Shown piece by piece: positions 27,758 through 36,983 of a stretch of 64,000 bases of DNA; the stretch's first letter is position 1, and each line of letters starts with the position of its first letter. The DNA lies in NCBI GenBank assembly GCA_965212545.1, contig CBDBVB010000035.1, positions 62,001 through 126,000 of the forward strand, read 5' to 3'. The notes beneath the pieces were generated by a model. That model did no database searches and had not been told where the DNA came from. It worked only from the letters and a program-made list of their open reading frames with translations. Both the position numbers and the translations under genes were made by a program. This stretch comes from JABDIP01 sp965212545. GTDB taxonomy: Bacteria > Pseudomonadota > Alphaproteobacteria > DSM-16000 > Inquilinaceae.

Positions 27758-27870
27758 ATGGCATCGAGTGTTCAGCTTCGAGACGACTATGACGCCGCCG
27801 AGCTGCGCGAGCTGGCTAAGCGCAGCCGGGACCCGCGCCAGATCCGGCGTCTTTTGGCCTTGGCGGCGGC
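27758..27870 (+). pseudogene. N-terminal fragment of an IS630-family transposase
   Basis: ATG at 27758 begins MASSVQLRDDYDAAELREL followed by RSRDPRQIRRLLALAAA, the usual start of an ISRj/ISxx-type IS630 transposase. The similarity stops near 27870, where it is fused to a fragment of another transposase. It differs from the IS630 gene at 6496. Confidence 0.7.
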
Positions 27871-27966
27871 CACAACTTCGGACTGCTCCTAGGTGGTTCG
27901 CGGCGCGTTTGCATGCCCTGATACAGGCGCCTCTGAATACTGCTGCTGCCACTCAAACCGCCTGAT
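27871..27966 (+). pseudogene. C-terminal fragment of an IS5-type transposase
   Basis: A frame reading GHNFGLLL followed, after a frame change, by LHALIQAPLNTAAATQTA and a stop is the usual tail of IS5-group transposases. Similar tails occur at 39474-39946 and 39999-40120. The bases after it (27967-28098) carry no gene. Confidence 0.6.
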
Positions 27967-28098
27967 AGTTCGTCAGCGGGGATTCTTAACAGGCGATAGC
28001 AGTGCCTTTGTCGGAGTCGCAGATGAGCTTCGCTTTATCTGGGCGGATCTACTCCGAAAGCCCTGTCTTGCGGCGATGACGAATTCGACCCACGCGAC

Positions 28099-31000
28099 CT
28101 ACCGTTGGCGAGAGGTCCTTGTTTTTCCACGAGTCCGCTGCTTTCTTATCCTCGCCGCCCGAGTCCAATCCGGATGGCCCTTCTCGATGACAATTTCTGT
28201 ACCGGTTGGATAAAGCAATGCATCGCTAATGCTTCTTTCCAGCGCGTCTATGGATTCGTTAATGCGGTGCAACTCCTTCGCAACTTTATGTTCTTGCCTG
28301 GGCAATACCGCTTCTAACAGTACAGTAAGCTCTCCTCTTTGCTTGCCTAGCACGCGAAAAGTTTCTATATCATCTGTATCTATTCCGAATGCATACATTC
28401 CCCCCTTAACCGCGGTGCCGCCTGACAAGGAAACCGCAATAATCCCAGCAGCCTTGCCGGTCTTAGATAATCGCGCCGCTCTTCCTTGCCCTTTAATTCC
28501 CTCGTACTCTTCAATTCTCGCCTTAATTAGCTCTAATTCTGCTTTTCCAGCACCTATCATTACAGTCTTTGCTGCTTGTTTTGGATCATCATTAGTCGCG
28601 TCCAGTATACCGACCCCCAATGCAACTACGCCGCCGGCGATCGGATTCAGAATTCCTACGATAGCAGCGAAACCATAAAGAGTCAGATCTTCTTCGCCCT
28701 CCCTCTTTATGCTACGCAAGTATTGTCCTTCCGCTTGGGCAATTTGCTGATCGACAGCATTCAAGATAAGTAGGTTTTCTATTTCTTTTGTTGCTCTGTC
28801 GATGCGCTTGAGTTCTGTCCGAGTTTCGGCCCGCTTCGTTTCAGATTCCCTTAGTTTAGTTTCTTGTATAGACACATATTCACTAGGCGTTAGAGCAATA
28901 TCCTTCTCATGTGTTGCCGCGAACCCCGTCCCATCGTTGAGAACCGTGGGTCTATCTCTTACGTAGCAGTACAAGTTCAATCCATCAGCTAGGCCTCCAG
29001 GATCTCCACTTATCCACCGCCCCAGCCACGGTGCATAATACCGCACGCCGTGGTAACAGAACCCCGTCTCTTCATCCCGCTCCTTGCCCGTATAGCGGTA
29101 GCGCTTCAAGCTGATCTCGGAACAATTGCGCCTAGCCTGGAGGGCGGCACTGCCGTATGGGTGGTTTTCCTCATAGGAGATCAGCGCTCCGTCCTCGGCC
29201 AGTTCCACGCTGGCCGAGCCGAGGTGATTGCCGAGCTGGTAGCGATGAAGGGGAACCGGCTCGACGACGTCTTTGCTGCTTTCGATGGTTTGGGTGTCCG
29301 CCAGCGCAATGCGCTGCCTGTCGTCCATCACATTTAGCGATTCGCGCTCGAGTGTGGGTTTGGCGTTTCCGTTGTACTCCCGGTAAACCTCGAAGCCGCC
29401 AAGATAGATGCGCTCCTTTTGGCTTGTACTATTCTTTGATTCGATAACCTTGCGCACGCGCTGGCCCGTCGCGTCGTAAACGTAATAGGCCGTGCCGCCA
29501 CCGCCCAGGTCCACGCGCTGCAACTGATCCTCGAAGTTCCAGACCATGGTTGCCAGGTGGGGCATGGCGGTCATGTTGCCGTGGGCGTCGTGGGTATAGG
29601 GCTCGGTATAGTTCACACCGTTGCCAATGGTCGTTCTCGTAAGCTGGTTGCTTTGCTTGCCTGCTTCGATGAGGCTGTCTTCTTCGTAGTCGAAGTGCCG
29701 CGTCCAACCGCCGCCACTGACTAGGTGGCGTAAGGCCTTGAAGTTACCGACAGCATCGTATTCGTAGTGTTGGGTGTAGTTGCGAAGTGCCTGCAAGTCG
29801 TTGGGATGAGCGTGCCCGACAAAGGGGTAGTCACGATAGTCACCAGTCAATGGGCTGAAGAAGACGTTCTGCCCGATGTGCTCCCGCCCTTTGGCTATTA
29901 TCAATCGATAGAGGGCGTCGTATTCATAGTCGCAAACGGGGTGGACTGGTTGGCCGCCATAGGTGACCGTCCTGAGAGCGGCGTCTTCGATGCGGACGAT
30001 GTTGCCGACCGGGTCGTAAGTGTAGTGCAGGTGCTGCACCACTGTCGGGTCGACAAAGATTTGTGCCGCGAGGCCGTTAAGTCCCTCTGGGCGCGTTGTG
30101 CGCATATGCATCAGCCGGAAAGTCAGCGGATCATATTCGTAGGTGGTCGTCGCACCGTTCTCGTAGGCGATCAGTTCCCGCTGGCCCTTAGCGTTGTAGT
30201 CGATATTGGTGACGAAGGGCGTCCAGACCGGTTTATCATCATGATTCTTCCTGCCACGCAGGTTCACCTCCACCTTGTCGAGCAAGTTGGCTTCGTTGAA
30301 TGTGGGGCGGTAGACGCTGCCGTCCGGCGAAGTCGCGGTGAGCGGGCGGTTGAGCGCGTCATAACGCGTGCGGGTCGTGTAAGTATCGGTTCCTAACTCA
30401 ACGTTTTCGTCGCTCGACCAGTCTACAACGGTCCTGTAGGCCGGGATTCGTGTGTCATGTGGGTCTACAAGCTCAGCCAGCTGGCGTTGGTTACATTGCA
30501 GGTTGCCCTTGAAGTCGTACTCCAGGTTCGTGAGGACACCTGCACCGTCGAACACCTGATAGACGCGGGCGCGGTGATTTGCGGCATCGCCCAGGCTTTC
30601 GCCATAAACGGTGCGCTCAGCCAATCGCTCCACGCCGTTCTCCCTAACGTACAGGCCGGTCGGCCGGCGCAGTTCGTCGTAGGTCATACGTCGCAGGAAG
30701 CGGCGGCTGTCCCAGGCGCGGATCGGGTTGCCGGTGACGTCGTTCAGCATCCATCGCTCGCCCGCCTCCATGCTGGCCTGGTAGATGCGATTGCCGAGCA
30801 TGTCGTAATCGTACTGCATGACGATCCGGCCGAGTTCGTCGATGGTGACGTTGCCATGCTGATCGCGGGATTCCGTAACAGCATCACGCACACTGCGCTG
30901 GTTGCCCTCGATGTCCAGTTCGACGCGGGTGGCGAAGCGCAAGTGATCGCCAGGCTGCGCCGTGTCGGGGCCGTTGTCGGCCAGTGTCAGAAAGGGGCGG

Positions 31001-31390
31001 CCCAGGGAATCGGTAAATGCGGTGGTGGGCGTCTCGGCGTGGGCGGCCGCCTTGGCGGCAGCGGCCTGCTCCTGGCCCCCCAGCGTACCGGCCTGCCGCT
31101 TTGCGTACCATGTCTGCCAGGGCGGCGCCGGCGGGCTGTCGGGCAGGCCGGCAAAATAGCCTGCGACGTAGCCGCTAGTATCGGGATCGGTCCGCGGATC
31201 GAGCAACACGGTATCGTTGACGTCCCACGTTGACTGATGCCAGGGATCGAACAGGATTTTCTCATATGTGGCGTTGGGATGCATGGTGGCAACGACGCGC
31301 CCCACGGGATCGTAGAACAGGATCGGGCTGACGCCGATGCTCAGCCCCGAACTCGAATTGGTGGCGCCTGGCGGCAAGCCGGCTGAAGAA
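28099..31390 (-). CDS. TcC/RHS segment of the broken TcB-TcC gene
   Basis: About 1095 residues in one frame (the frame is open to 31815, but its first 140 codons are out of phase with the homology). It contains many YD/RHS repeats (YDYDMLGNRIYQASMEAG; YTYDPVGNIVRIEDAA; YEYDAVGNFKALRH). These form the cocoon wall in Tc toxins. The conserved core with RYYAPWLGRWISGDPGG follows, then the variable tip. The join with the upstream segment (31262-32221) is a frameshift near 31380, where FFSRLAARRHQ in one frame should continue as GLPPGATNSSSG in the other. Confidence 0.8.
28102..28925 (-). other. Hypervariable C-terminal tip (putative toxin domain) of the RHS/TcC protein
   Basis: After the RHS core motif (YRYTGKERDEETGFCYHGVR...GDPGGLADGLNLYCYVRDRP) the last 275 residues are unrelated to RHS repeats. 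They hold a long charged helix (TKLRESETKRAETRTELKRI), a hydrophobic glycine-rich stretch (YGFAAIVGILNPIAGGVVAL), a second glycine-rich stretch (AAGIIAVSLSGGTAVKGG) and a basic tail. The coding DNA is visibly richer in A/T than the rest of the gene, as expected for exchangeable toxin tips. In this family the core autoproteolytically releases the tip inside the cocoon. No known toxin fold was recognised. Confidence 0.65.
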
Positions 31391-32221
31391 TGGCTCGTAC
31401 TGGCGGACCGGCTTGCCCTTGTTGTTGAAGATCGTCCAGCCGCTGCCGACCCAGCGCGGGTCGACAGTGTCCTCCAGCCCCTCAACCGGCCCCGGCTCTG
31501 CCTGGATCTTCCTCTGGATCTCGCGCCCGAAGCCGTCAGAATAGGAAAAGCCGATTTGTGTCCTGAGGCTGCCCGCCGGCATCGGCTCGCTGGCATGGGT
31601 CTCGCGGGCGATCGTGGCGGCGTAGGCGGGCTGCAAATGCACCGGATCTTCCTGGTCCGCCAGCCGGGAGCGCCGGAAGCGATCAAGATCGTAAACGATG
31701 CGCGTCGTCGCATTCGCCAGCAACGGTAGGCCAGGAACATGCGGATCGGCCGCATCATGGAGCCTGTCAATCTGACGCTGGAGAAGGTCGGCCTCGAAAC
31801 CGTCAAGTGAATCACCCAGATTTTCTCCAGGCTTACCCCTGACGGCGGTGCCCACCACCATGCCCATGGCGTCGAACGCAGCGCGCGAGCGATTGCCGTT
31901 CGGATCGGTCACCCAATCGGGCTGAAGGACGCGATAATCTAGTCTGATCGCGGTATTGCCGGCGTCGTCCTGTGTTTCGGCGGTGACCACGTTATCCAGC
32001 GCGTCCCGTGTTTCGACGATCAGCAGGTCATGATGACGACGGTCTCGGTGGAGATCGCTGGGATCTCCGTACCATGGCCGCTTGGATATGGGCCGGGATA
32101 TAGAATGGGATCGCGGTAGCGGTGCGGCAGGAAAAAGTTCTCGCTGGGCAATGTGTCCGTTCCTCCGCTGGCAGAAGCCTTGTCGGGCGGCGAGAGCAAG
32201 ACATGGCCGGAGGGAATCCAC
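31380..32221 (-). CDS. TcB-TcC linking segment (RHS start), frameshifted at both ends
   Basis: The homologous part starts near 32050 (RHHDLLIVETRDALDNVV) and continues through GNRSRAAFDAMGMVVGT and TQIGFSYSDGFGREIQRKIQ to WVGSGWTIFNNKGKPVRQYE, all typical of the TcB C-terminal region before the RHS repeats. Upstream, the same gene continues in other frames: 32020-32433 (EGRYIHTEGDANWWIPSGH), 32414-32722 (ARRDASVSADFVERDPNNPG), 32470-32892 and 32783-33100. Confidence 0.75.
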
Positions 32222-33012
32222 CAGTTCGCGTCGCCTTCCGTGTGAATATATCGCCCCTCCGTGGCAAGAACCTGATTGAGGTCGCCTTGGGCGAGCTTGC
32301 CGCTATCGACATAGATCCTTCTCTGCCAATGTTGGCGTAAACGCCAGCTTGTAGCTTTCACCCGGCAGGGCCAGCGACTCGAACCTCGCCCAAGTTCAAG
32401 CAGCGCCAGCGGGTCATCTCGCGGCCACCCCAAAATCGTTAGGCCTGTAATATGTGCGGACGTGCTCGATCAGGCGGCGTTGTTTGCCATTGCCCGATTG
32501 GTCTTCGTAATTTGTTTCGCCATCGAAGATGTGGCGGAGCCGGCCAGGATTGTTCGGGTCGCGTTCCACGAAATCGGCGGATACGGAAGCGTCCCGCCGC
32601 GCCTCGTCGGCGGGTAACCGGTCAACTCGTAGGTGCGGGTTTCGCACGGACTGCGGCGTGCGGTAGTCGTTTGGCAGTAGGGTAACGCCGTCATCGGCAA
32701 ACTCGATCGGCGTTGGTAACACCGTTTTCGGTATAGGTGATCAGTGTTCCGGTTCGCCTTCGCCCTATCGTCCGGATCGAGTTCATCGCTTGCCAGGTTC
32801 GATATCTCCGTTACTTGTTCTTGAGGATCCACGACCCGGACCATCTGGCGACGCCCATAACCGACGGCGGCCTGATTTCCGCACGTTGCCAAATTCGTCG
32901 ACCTCCAGCGTCAGTGTCGTGGGCGATGCGCGGATCGGCCGGATCGCTGCGCTCGTAGTGGTAATTGATCGGCCTCGCGACGGATGGGTGAAGAAGCACC
33001 GCGTGCCGGTTA

Positions 33013-35091
33013 TCACCGCGCCGTTGAAGACACCTCGATCGTGATAGTTCTGTTCGGTGACACGCTGTACGGACGGGGCGCCTCGTCTGTCCCATGCCAA
33101 TCGCGCGCATAGACCTCCTGGCGCAGCATCGAGCCTTTCAGGGCACGGCAGGCCTCACGCGCTCTTCTGCGACCTTCAAGCCCGGACGGAAGCACAGTGT
33201 CCGGCAACAGTTGCGCCGCGTACTCGGCGTCGGAGAGGCCAGGTTCCCGATAGTACTCACTCTCGAAATGGCGGGAGATGCCGAGCCGCCTGAAGCATAG
33301 TTTCCTGTTGTGGAACCACGTCCTGGTCAGCACCGGCGGGACGTGCGAAGTCGTGTTGATATTGGTGGAAGGCAGCAAGGCATTGCCGGCGTCGAGCGCT
33401 TCGAATTCCTCGGTGTCCATTTGCTCGACCATGCCGAAGCCGCGGAACTCGCGCTCGGCGCCGTCGAAATAGCCGTGACGATAGGAATAACGGGTGACGA
33501 AACGGTTTCGGCTAATATGGTCGAAGGTCTCCACCCGTTCGACCACGTGGACCGGAAACGGAATCTTCGTGATCCACGGCCTGCCGTCGCGTTTGTCCGC
33601 AAGGTAGAATTTCGTGGACGGCGCGTATGTGACGTGTGTCTCGACGCCCAGGTTGTTGTCGGCCCTGGTAAGCAAGTGCGGTTTCTGCCCGCCCATGAGG
33701 TCGACATACCGCATCGGCCGGCCCGCATCCGCCGGCAGTGGCGAAGACCATACGAGACAGGCCGTGCCGTTCCCCAGCAGGTCGACCGCCAGCACCGAAG
33801 ACAGATTGTCGATATGGGGAAAGTTGGTTAGGGATTCGGGATTGGCCCAGCGATTGCCCGCCTCGTTGCGGTAGACATCGATCCGGTCGTGTTTGAGATA
33901 AAGGATATCGGTCGTACCCGAGCCGTCGATGTCGGCCAGGCGGATCTGCTGCTGGCTGAACTGGTCGGAGTGGTCAAACCGCGGACTGTTGTCCATGGTC
34001 ACCTTCGGCCCGAAGCGCCCGTAGCCCAGGTTCGGCCAGTAGCAGATCTCGCCGTTGCGGATGCGCGCGAGGTCGGTCAACCCGTCGCCGGAAAGGTCGG
34101 CGAGATAGATCGACTGTGTACCGTCGGCGAAAACCAGCTTCGGCCCCTCTTCCTCGTCTAGCGCCTTGAACGCCCTTTCCGCCGGGGCGAAGCCTTCCTC
34201 GGCAAGGGAGGGATACCAGGTGAAGGCCTGGTGCTCGGTGATCAGGATATCGGCATGGCCGTCGCCGGTCAGATCGACGAAGCGCAGATTCGGGTCACCC
34301 CAGTCCACATTCGGGCAGGACAGGAAGTTCCTGAAGGGATCCCATCGCCAATCGTGCGTCCGCTCGTAGAAGCCCGAAACCGGGCGCTCGAGCAACGCGA
34401 CGTCCTGCCGCCCATCGCCCGCCAGGTCGAGAAAACGATGGCGCCCGCCGGGCTCTGCCAAGGATGGTTGGGTCGCGACGGTCTCAAGCGGGGCAAAGCG
34501 CGCTCTCGTTCTCTCCTGTCCATCATCCTCCTTCCTTGGCAAGGGGCTTAGGTTGCGCTTGTAGTACCAGCCGCCGGCCTGCTCGGTCAGGATGCCGGAC
34601 AGGCCCTCGCCGTCGAGATCGACCCACTGGTATGTCGAACCATCGAGGCCGACTGGCAGGTTCTCCAGGCTCTCCGGATCGACCTCCTGGACCGTCTCGT
34701 TGATGTCCGCTCTCGAGTATTGGAACTCGAGCGGCGGCAGCGACTTCTTCAGGTAGGCGCCGTTCCGGCGCACATATCCGGACTGTGTGACGTCCGTGAT
34801 GAAGGACGCGACAGGTCCTTCTTCGTAGGCAAATTCGGTCGAACGGACGAGATAGTCATCGACACCAAGTTCATTGGGAAAATGATGGAACATCAAGACG
34901 CGGCGGCAAAGCCGATAGGTCCGCACCTCGAAGCCGGCCCGGTAGCTGGAGAAGGGATCCTGGCGCACTGGCCAGGCGAGCTGCTTCGTCTTTGACTGCA
35001 CGAACATACTCGATGCGTCCCAGGGACAGATCGGTAGTTTCTCGTAGTGTCCCTCGTCATAGTCAAACACGACCTCGAAGAGCCAACCCAT
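33013..35091 (-). CDS. TcB middle segment (TcdB_toxin_midN/midC-like)
   Basis: About 692 residues with FG-GAP/VCBS-like beta-propeller repeats rich in D-x-D-G-D motifs (WVDLDGEGLSGIL; FLDLAGDGRQDVALL; FVDLTGDGHADILIT; LADLSGDGLTDLARI; LADIDGSGTTDILYL). The midN/midC signature (LGVETHVTYAPSTKFYLAD; RFVTRYSYRHGYFDG) follows. This is the propeller through which TcA docks and the toxin is threaded. The frame is intact internally. It is cut off from the SpvB segment near 35100 and from the downstream parts near 33050. Confidence 0.85.
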   Translation of the reverse strand: MGWLFEVVFDYDEGHYEKLPICPWDASSMFVQSKTKQLAWPVRQDPFSSYRAGFEVRTYRLCRRVLMFHHFPNELGVDDYLVRSTEFAYEEGPVASFITDVTQSGYVRRNGAYLKKSLPPLEFQYSRADINETVQEVDPESLENLPVGLDGSTYQWVDLDGEGLSGILTEQAGGWYYKRNLSPLPRKEDDGQERTRARFAPLETVATQPSLAEPGGRHRFLDLAGDGRQDVALLERPVSGFYERTHDWRWDPFRNFLSCPNVDWGDPNLRFVDLTGDGHADILITEHQAFTWYPSLAEEGFAPAERAFKALDEEEGPKLVFADGTQSIYLADLSGDGLTDLARIRNGEICYWPNLGYGRFGPKVTMDNSPRFDHSDQFSQQQIRLADIDGSGTTDILYLKHDRIDVYRNEAGNRWANPESLTNFPHIDNLSSVLAVDLLGNGTACLVWSSPLPADAGRPMRYVDLMGGQKPHLLTRADNNLGVETHVTYAPSTKFYLADKRDGRPWITKIPFPVHVVERVETFDHISRNRFVTRYSYRHGYFDGAEREFRGFGMVEQMDTEEFEALDAGNALLPSTNINTTSHVPPVLTRTWFHNRKLCFRRLGISRHFESEYYREPGLSDAEYAAQLLPDTVLPSGLEGRRRAREACRALKGSMLRQEVYARDWHGTDEAPRPYSVSPNRTITIEVSSTAR

Positions 35092-35172
35092 CTGTGACGA
35101 GGTCTGGCTGGATCAACCGGGAAGTCTGGTTGCCGTATTTGATCCGCTTCAGATAGCGGTTTGCCGATCGGC

Positions 35173-36069
35173 TTATCTCTGATCCGGTTCCTCTCGTTTG
35201 CCTGGGATAAGTCGATGCCCGCAGAATTTTCGGCACGCGTACTCGTAGGCAATGATAGCATTGCCCTTGTCGTCGTAGCTCTCGCATATGAGCCAGCTGA
35301 AGATGCATCGCGGATCGTCAGGATCAAAAATCCGGCTGTTGGCCGTCTTGCCGTACCACGTTGTGACGTTGTCCCTCGAGATCGAGCGCCACCGGACTTC
35401 GCCACTATCCATATCGGTCCACCGCTCGATGCGCGCGAACAAGCCCTCGACGCGGGGGCGATAGCGGCGAATCCGATAGCCGTCTCGTTCATCTTCGTGG
35501 ATAACGTGGCGGCCGGCCGGGTCACGCACCCAATTACCTGCAGGATCCTGCCGATAAACGGGCACCAGGTCTTCGGCGCCGGAGAGAATGAAGACGTCGG
35601 ACTCGTCGGCATCCTGATACTTCGGCAATCCCTTGTCCGCCTTGCGGGTGATGGACGGCAGCGAGAGAGACCAGCCGAAACCGAATGGCCCGTTTCCCGC
35701 ACCAGAGTCATAGGTGAGCGAGAGCTGCGGACCGAACCCGGACCGACCTGGGCTCGTATAGATGGGCACGCTCATTGATGCGGTGCCGGTAACCGGATTG
35801 GCTGCGAATTTCTCCCCAATGCCACGGATCGCACCGCCCCCCTTGGGCAGCGAGATCGACGGCGCCCGAATGATGAAGTCGTCGTCGCGTGCCTGTGTAC
35901 CGGAATCGGCGGTCTGTTGCCCGGCCGGCCGATCCGCCGGCGCACGTCCGCCCAATTCGTCCACCGAACTGCCCCCTATTGATGACTTCGCGGCGGTTAG
36001 CTGAAGAGCTGCTCCGGGCGACAAACCCAAGATGACCCCATGATCGCGATCGCCCCGGTTGAGAATCAA
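35173..36069 (-). CDS. TcB N-terminal SpvB-domain segment
   Basis: This segment has 298 residues. After a disordered leader, PSISLPKGGGAIRGIGEKF and TGTASMSVPIYTSPGRSGFG are the classic SpvB/TcB start, followed by LSLTYDSGAGNGPFGFGWSL. The homology leaves this frame near 35210; the last dozen residues before the stop are out of phase. Continuation IDLSQANERNR is seen in the neighbouring frame. Confidence 0.85.
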   Translation of the reverse strand: MILNRGDRDHGVILGLSPGAALQLTAAKSSIGGSSVDELGGRAPADRPAGQQTADSGTQARDDDFIIRAPSISLPKGGGAIRGIGEKFAANPVTGTASMSVPIYTSPGRSGFGPQLSLTYDSGAGNGPFGFGWSLSLPSITRKADKGLPKYQDADESDVFILSGAEDLVPVYRQDPAGNWVRDPAGRHVIHEDERDGYRIRRYRPRVEGLFARIERWTDMDSGEVRWRSISRDNVTTWYGKTANSRIFDPDDPRCIFSWLICESYDDKGNAIIAYEYACRKFCGHRLIPGKREEPDQR

Positions 36070-36360
36070 TGATGGATATCAATTTCAAACGCATTCGTGA
36101 TCGTAAAATGTTGGCGAAGCAATAAGATGCTGCTCGCTCTCAGAACGTGTGTTCAATGGCGGCTGAAGCAGCTGCAGATGCGGAACTTTCGCCTCAACGT
36201 CTGGCGATCGACCACAGCCTAGACAAGAGGAAGCTGCTGCAGCCTGCCCTTATAGGGGCCGCAGGGACTGCACTTTCGCCGGCGCACGTGGGCTGCTCGA
36301 TGGTCTAGAGACATCCCGATGCATCACATCTTGGGCAATCAATCGTTAGGAGGCGACAAG

Positions 36361-36976
36361 ATGCCAGGGGAAGAACTGCATGTAGACGACCGATCTCTAC
36401 GTCAGCGAAGCAACCTTAGAGGCACTCCGTATCAGGATAGAGGACGACGTCAAACGCTCGCTTAGACGAAAGCTTATGCTGCCATTGGGTGGCGCCGGCG
36501 TCGCAGCCATTCTCGCCGCGGTCTTCTTGTTCGTTCCCGCCCAGGTGAGGACGTTGCTTCAGGATGATCCAAGCGTGCACCAGCGCCTGCGTCAGCATGT
36601 CGAGGACTATCTTGCGGATCCCGACCGGGGTATCCTTGTGATCAATCAACAAGTGTCCGATGTTCTAAACAGCGAAGAAAACTTGCGGGAGTCTTTTGAT
36701 GAGGCGGTCGGCAACGCTGTTGCTGTCATACCGGTAGAGAGTACGGTCAGTGGCTATGTCGAAGAAATGCTTCAGCAACATACGTTCACGGCAGAGGTGT
36801 CCGAATTCCTCCAGAGTGATGGCGGCCAAGCTATCGTCACCGATGCCATCGAGAGTTTCTTGAATAGTCCTGATGGGAAGAGGCAAGTAGAGATGGTGGC
36901 CTCAGGTGAATTTTCTTCGCCGAATTTCCAAAATACTCTGGTCCATAGAATTGATAGCCTGCTGGACGAAGAGTGA
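36361..36976 (+). CDS. Small single-pass membrane protein, start separated by a frameshift
   Basis: AGGAGG at 36348-36353 lies 7 bases before ATG 36361 (MPGEELHVD), but that frame ends after about 34 codons. Protein-like sequence continues in another frame (TTDLYVSEATLEALRIRIED, then DVKRSLRRKL) straight into the open frame from 36476. That frame has a membrane segment (LPLGGAGVAAILAAVFLFVP) and a helical tail with repeated EFLQSD/SFLNSPDG-type stretches. A one-base indel near 36380-36390 explains both. From 36476 alone the protein is 166 residues and has no ribosome site. Its neighbour 8 bases downstream has the same architecture. Function unknown. Confidence 0.6.
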
Positions 36977-36983
36977 CAAAGAA

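Larger units (their letters stand above)
28099..36069 (-). pseudogene. Fused TcB-TcC (SpvB-RHS) toxin gene broken by multiple frameshifts
   Basis: Reading from 36069 downwards, one long gene order is clear: SpvB domain, TcB mid domains, RHS repeats, RHS core, variable C-terminal tip. The frame changes near 35210, 35100, 33050, several times between 33000 and 32030, and near 31380. Homology continues across each change, for example SANRYLKRIKYGNQTSR (35063-35308 frame) then GWLFEVVFDYDEGHYEKL (next frame). The intact product would be about 2600 residues, the size of TcdB2-TccC3-type fusions. Either the gene is decaying while the TcA genes remain intact, or the assembly has indel errors here. 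The main readable segments are listed separately. Confidence 0.85.
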
